Source of the DNA: Sternotherus odoratus
Lineage: Eukaryota > Chordata > Testudines > Kinosternidae
Length of the DNA stretch: 64,000 nt
NCBI GenBank assembly: GCA_032164245.1
Contig: JAVMKO010000147.1
Location: forward strand, 372,001-436,000
Direction: 5' to 3'
The position numbers and the translations under genes were made by a program. The notes below the pieces were generated by a model, which made no database searches, was not told the origin of the DNA, and saw only the letters and a list, made by a program, of their open reading frames with translations. Below are positions 61,949-64,000 of this stretch, in pieces (positions within the stretch are counted from its first letter, which is position 1; the number at the start of each line of letters is the position of its first letter).

Positions 61949-62454
61949 CCTCTAGTTTATATTTTCATGTGGCTGGAAAGGTTTTACTATCAAGTGCTGA
62001 CTTTAGTTAAAGGTTTCTTGGGGCAGGTCCCCACTGGGGCTTAAAGTCGACTTTATCAAGCTAAAGTTGATTTAAGCCTGTACCCGTCCTCACATGCATG
62101 TCCTTAAAGCCGATTTAAAGGGACCTTAAAATCGACGTTGGTTCTCCTCCCTAACGAGAGGAGTAGCTGAAATCGACCTCGCTAGGTCCATTGTGGGCTA
62201 GTGAGGAGGCATGTGACGTTAAGCCTCCGACCTACCGAGCAGCTCCGCGGACCCCCACCCCCCCACACCCGCCCGAGCAGCCCCGCGCCGGCTCCCTCCG
62301 CCCGAGCAGCTCCGCAAACCCCCCCGCCCACCAGAGCAGCCCCGCACCGGACCCCCCCCCCCCCCCCGCCTGCCCGAGCAGCCCCGCGAACCTTAACTAA
62401 AGTCAGCACTTGATAGTAAAACCTTTCCAGCCACATGAAAATATAAACTAGAGG
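61949..62454. repeat. Long inverted repeat, 64-bp near-perfect arms
   Basis: Left arm 61949-62013 (cctctagtttatattttcat to gctgactttagttaaagg) and right arm 62391-62454 are reverse complements with about one difference. The 377-bp interior holds a DNA-transposon-like part (cttaaagtcgactttatcaa) and a CpG-rich part with gcccgagcagccccgcg words. It could be a fold-back element, a MITE nested in another, or an inversion artefact. One arm translates as PLVYIFMWLERFYYQVLTLV, which I do not recognise. Confidence 0.85.
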
Positions 62455-62630
62455 TTTATATAAACGGGAGCCGAACCGCAGGAGGGGCGCGGGGACCCCC
62501 CCTCCCCCCGCTGGAGGGGGCATCAGCAGGGATGCTGGGACCTCAGCATCCCTGCTGGGACCGCTGGAGGGGGCATCAGCAGGGATGCAGGAGGGGGCTC
62601 AGCAGGGACCCGCCCTGGTCCCGCGTGAGC

Positions 62631-62739
62631 CATGAACTTTGGCCGGGGCCGCTCGGGGGTGCTGAGCGTGGGGGGCACCCGCTGCTCCTTCTCCCGCTCG
62701 GTGCTGAAGGACGGCGCTGGACTCGGGATGGGGAAGTGA
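62631..62739 (+). other. Short open frame with good start context, unrecognised
   Basis: gagccATGAac opens MNFGRGRSGVLSVGGTRCSF and SRSVLKDGAGLGMGK before a stop. A Gly/Ser/Arg-rich start might be a first exon. It crosses the boundary of the direct repeat at 62717. No homology was recognised. Confidence 0.2.
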
Positions 62740-64000
62740 ATGAATCGCCTCTCCATAGACTTCAACATCCACCGAGGATCGGACCGTTTTGTTTTCACTG
62801 ACCAAAGATTATAAATAACGCGAAACCCGAGATGAAAACCTCTCCTCGCCCGACAGGGGGGCAGGCAAGGAAATTCTCATTCGTTTTTTTCTTATCGCCA
62901 GCCTAGTGAAGCGCAGGAGAAGATTTTGTCCCTGGTCTCTGACATGGTTCATGACAAATCCTGCAGGGATGTGCGAAACCTTGTGAGGGCTTTTGAAGAA
63001 AACGGAGGCAACTGACTAGATCACTTCAATCTTCACGCGGATGGTCTCGAGATATTGTCGTGGGCCGACAGCACCGATAAGTGATGAGGAAGATGAGGAA
63101 AGAACTAAACAAACGTGTCCCCGATTCTCTCCCAGAAGATGTGCGATCAAGAGTCTTTCGGACTCAGAGTCCACAGGCACAGGATCTCAAACCCATTGCT
63201 GCCGAGGCAGCTGGACTGGGGCTGAAGGCGTAAAAAGCCTCACTCTGAAGACCGCAGCTGCTATTTCTTAGGACAAACGTGTCCGGCACAACCTAAAGAA
63301 GGAATGAAGGGGCCAGATTGATTTAAAAAAACCCTGAAGAATATTTCGTCTTTCCAAGAGAAAAGTCTGTTTGCAGAAGGGGGGTAGAGTATCAATAGTA
63401 TAAATTTATACTATCTATATAAATAGTACACCCCCAACGCTGGTCCTTCTGCTTTGCAGCCCCCCACAACCTTCCATGGGAGCAGTGATGGAGCCCCCCC
63501 TTTCTGGCCTTGCTGCTGGTGGCGGCCAGCTCTGAGCCCCATCACACCCACGTCATGCCAGGGCACTGACCTGTGGCTCCAGGGAGCTACTCTTGTGACC
63601 CCTGCCCCCCCCCCAGTATGAGCACCGGCCCTTTAACTGCACGTCCTGCGGGTTTCACACGACTGTGTTTCTCCCCACAGCTCGCTGGGCGTCAGAGTGA
63701 CGGGCGGGGGCCTCACACCGTCCCACTGCACACCCCTGCACATTGGCACCGGGCATTCAGTCTACATCTCACCATCCAGACCCCCCCACCGAGATCGGGG
63801 CCCCGTCTCGCCGGGCACTGCCCAGACCCCACCCCCCAAACCGAGATCGGGACCCTGTCTCGCCAGGCACTGCCCAGATCCCCCCCCCCCCAAATGGAGA
63901 TCGGGACCCGTCACACCAGGCACTGCTCAGACCACAGTTGGGGGGTGTTGGGGGATGGGTGAATTGGGAGGGACAGACGATGTGGGGGAATGGATGGAGG
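62717..64000. repeat. Right copy of the 1.2-1.3 kb direct repeat
   Basis: Matches 1-1202. It has an additional accgagatcggggccccgt-type unit, giving three tandem units at about 63790-63905. It retains one frame that is broken in the left copy and has lost another. Runs to the window edge. Confidence 0.9.
62902..63015 (+). other. Exon-like orphan frame, terminal-exon shape
   Basis: A tttttttcttatcgccag acceptor precedes an open frame PSEAQEKILSLVSDMVHDKS, CRDVRNLVRAFEENGGN, stop. Composition and helical pattern look like real protein. The left copy (about 201-312) has a 2-nt deletion in this frame. I do not recognise the family. Confidence 0.35.

Noticed and set aside
61949..62013. Peptide PLVYIFMWLERFYYQVLTLV as an exon
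   Set aside because: It lies in the arm of an inverted repeat, without splice signals, and no family was recognised.
1..64000. CRISPR arrays, operons, phage or plasmid features
   Set aside because: The DNA is clearly vertebrate; the tandem repeats are minisatellites without spacer structure.

Overview
The window is vertebrate nuclear DNA, most likely from a turtle and probably from a GC-rich microchromosome. Evidence: a CR1 LINE with an FADD reverse-transcriptase motif, a Penelope-like element with a GIY-YIG domain, several hAT MITEs with perfect 8-bp target duplications, many GC-rich minisatellites and CpG-rich blocks. Nothing bacterial was seen. Real coding sequence is sparse and split into short exons; most long open frames lie in minisatellites or transposons.

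The locus corresponds in gene content to human 17p13.1, where TMEM107, CNTROB, KCNAB3 and a tRNA cluster lie close together. Layout: 1-1.2 kb, left copy of a direct repeat whose second copy is at 62.7-64 kb; 2.9-4.9 kb, TMEM107 exons on the minus strand; 5.8-6.5 kb, CpG-rich promoter; 7-15 kb, minisatellites and three phase-compatible minus-strand coiled-coil exons, probably CNTROB, carrying two in-frame stops; 14.9-15.7 kb, promoter-like block; 17.7-19.6 kb, CR1; 19.7-43.8 kb, a cluster of about twenty tRNA genes and relics (Val, Ser, Glu, Asn, Thr, Gly, Arg, Met, Lys and an intron-containing Ile-TAT) among transposons; 44.3-46 kb, promoter-like block and CNTROB-like scraps; 46.2-48.5 kb, middle exons of KCNAB3 on the plus strand; 49.1-50.3 kb, copy of a 1.17-kb segment also at 37.5 kb; 50.9-51.7 kb, an array of 15 CCAAT boxes in mirror-image orientation; 52.3-53.1 kb, satellite; 53.4-54.3 kb, snRNA-type promoter motifs and another promoter block; 57-59.1 kb, decayed KRAB-type exon with an LTR-like insertion upstream; 59.1-60 kb, inverted promoter-like pair; 60.3-60.5 kb, two KCNAB3 exons that belong upstream of those at 46 kb; 61.9-62.5 kb, long inverted repeat.

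TMEM107 is a ciliary transition-zone membrane protein, centrobin a centriolar coiled-coil protein, and KCNAB3 a cytoplasmic beta subunit of Kv channels. They form no pathway; their proximity is ancestral synteny. The disordered KCNAB3 exons, stops in KCNAB3 and CNTROB, and terminal direct repeats mean the window is either a rearranged, partly pseudogenised copy of the locus or carries assembly errors. Sequence alone cannot separate these. Gene names come from remembered protein similarity, without a database search.
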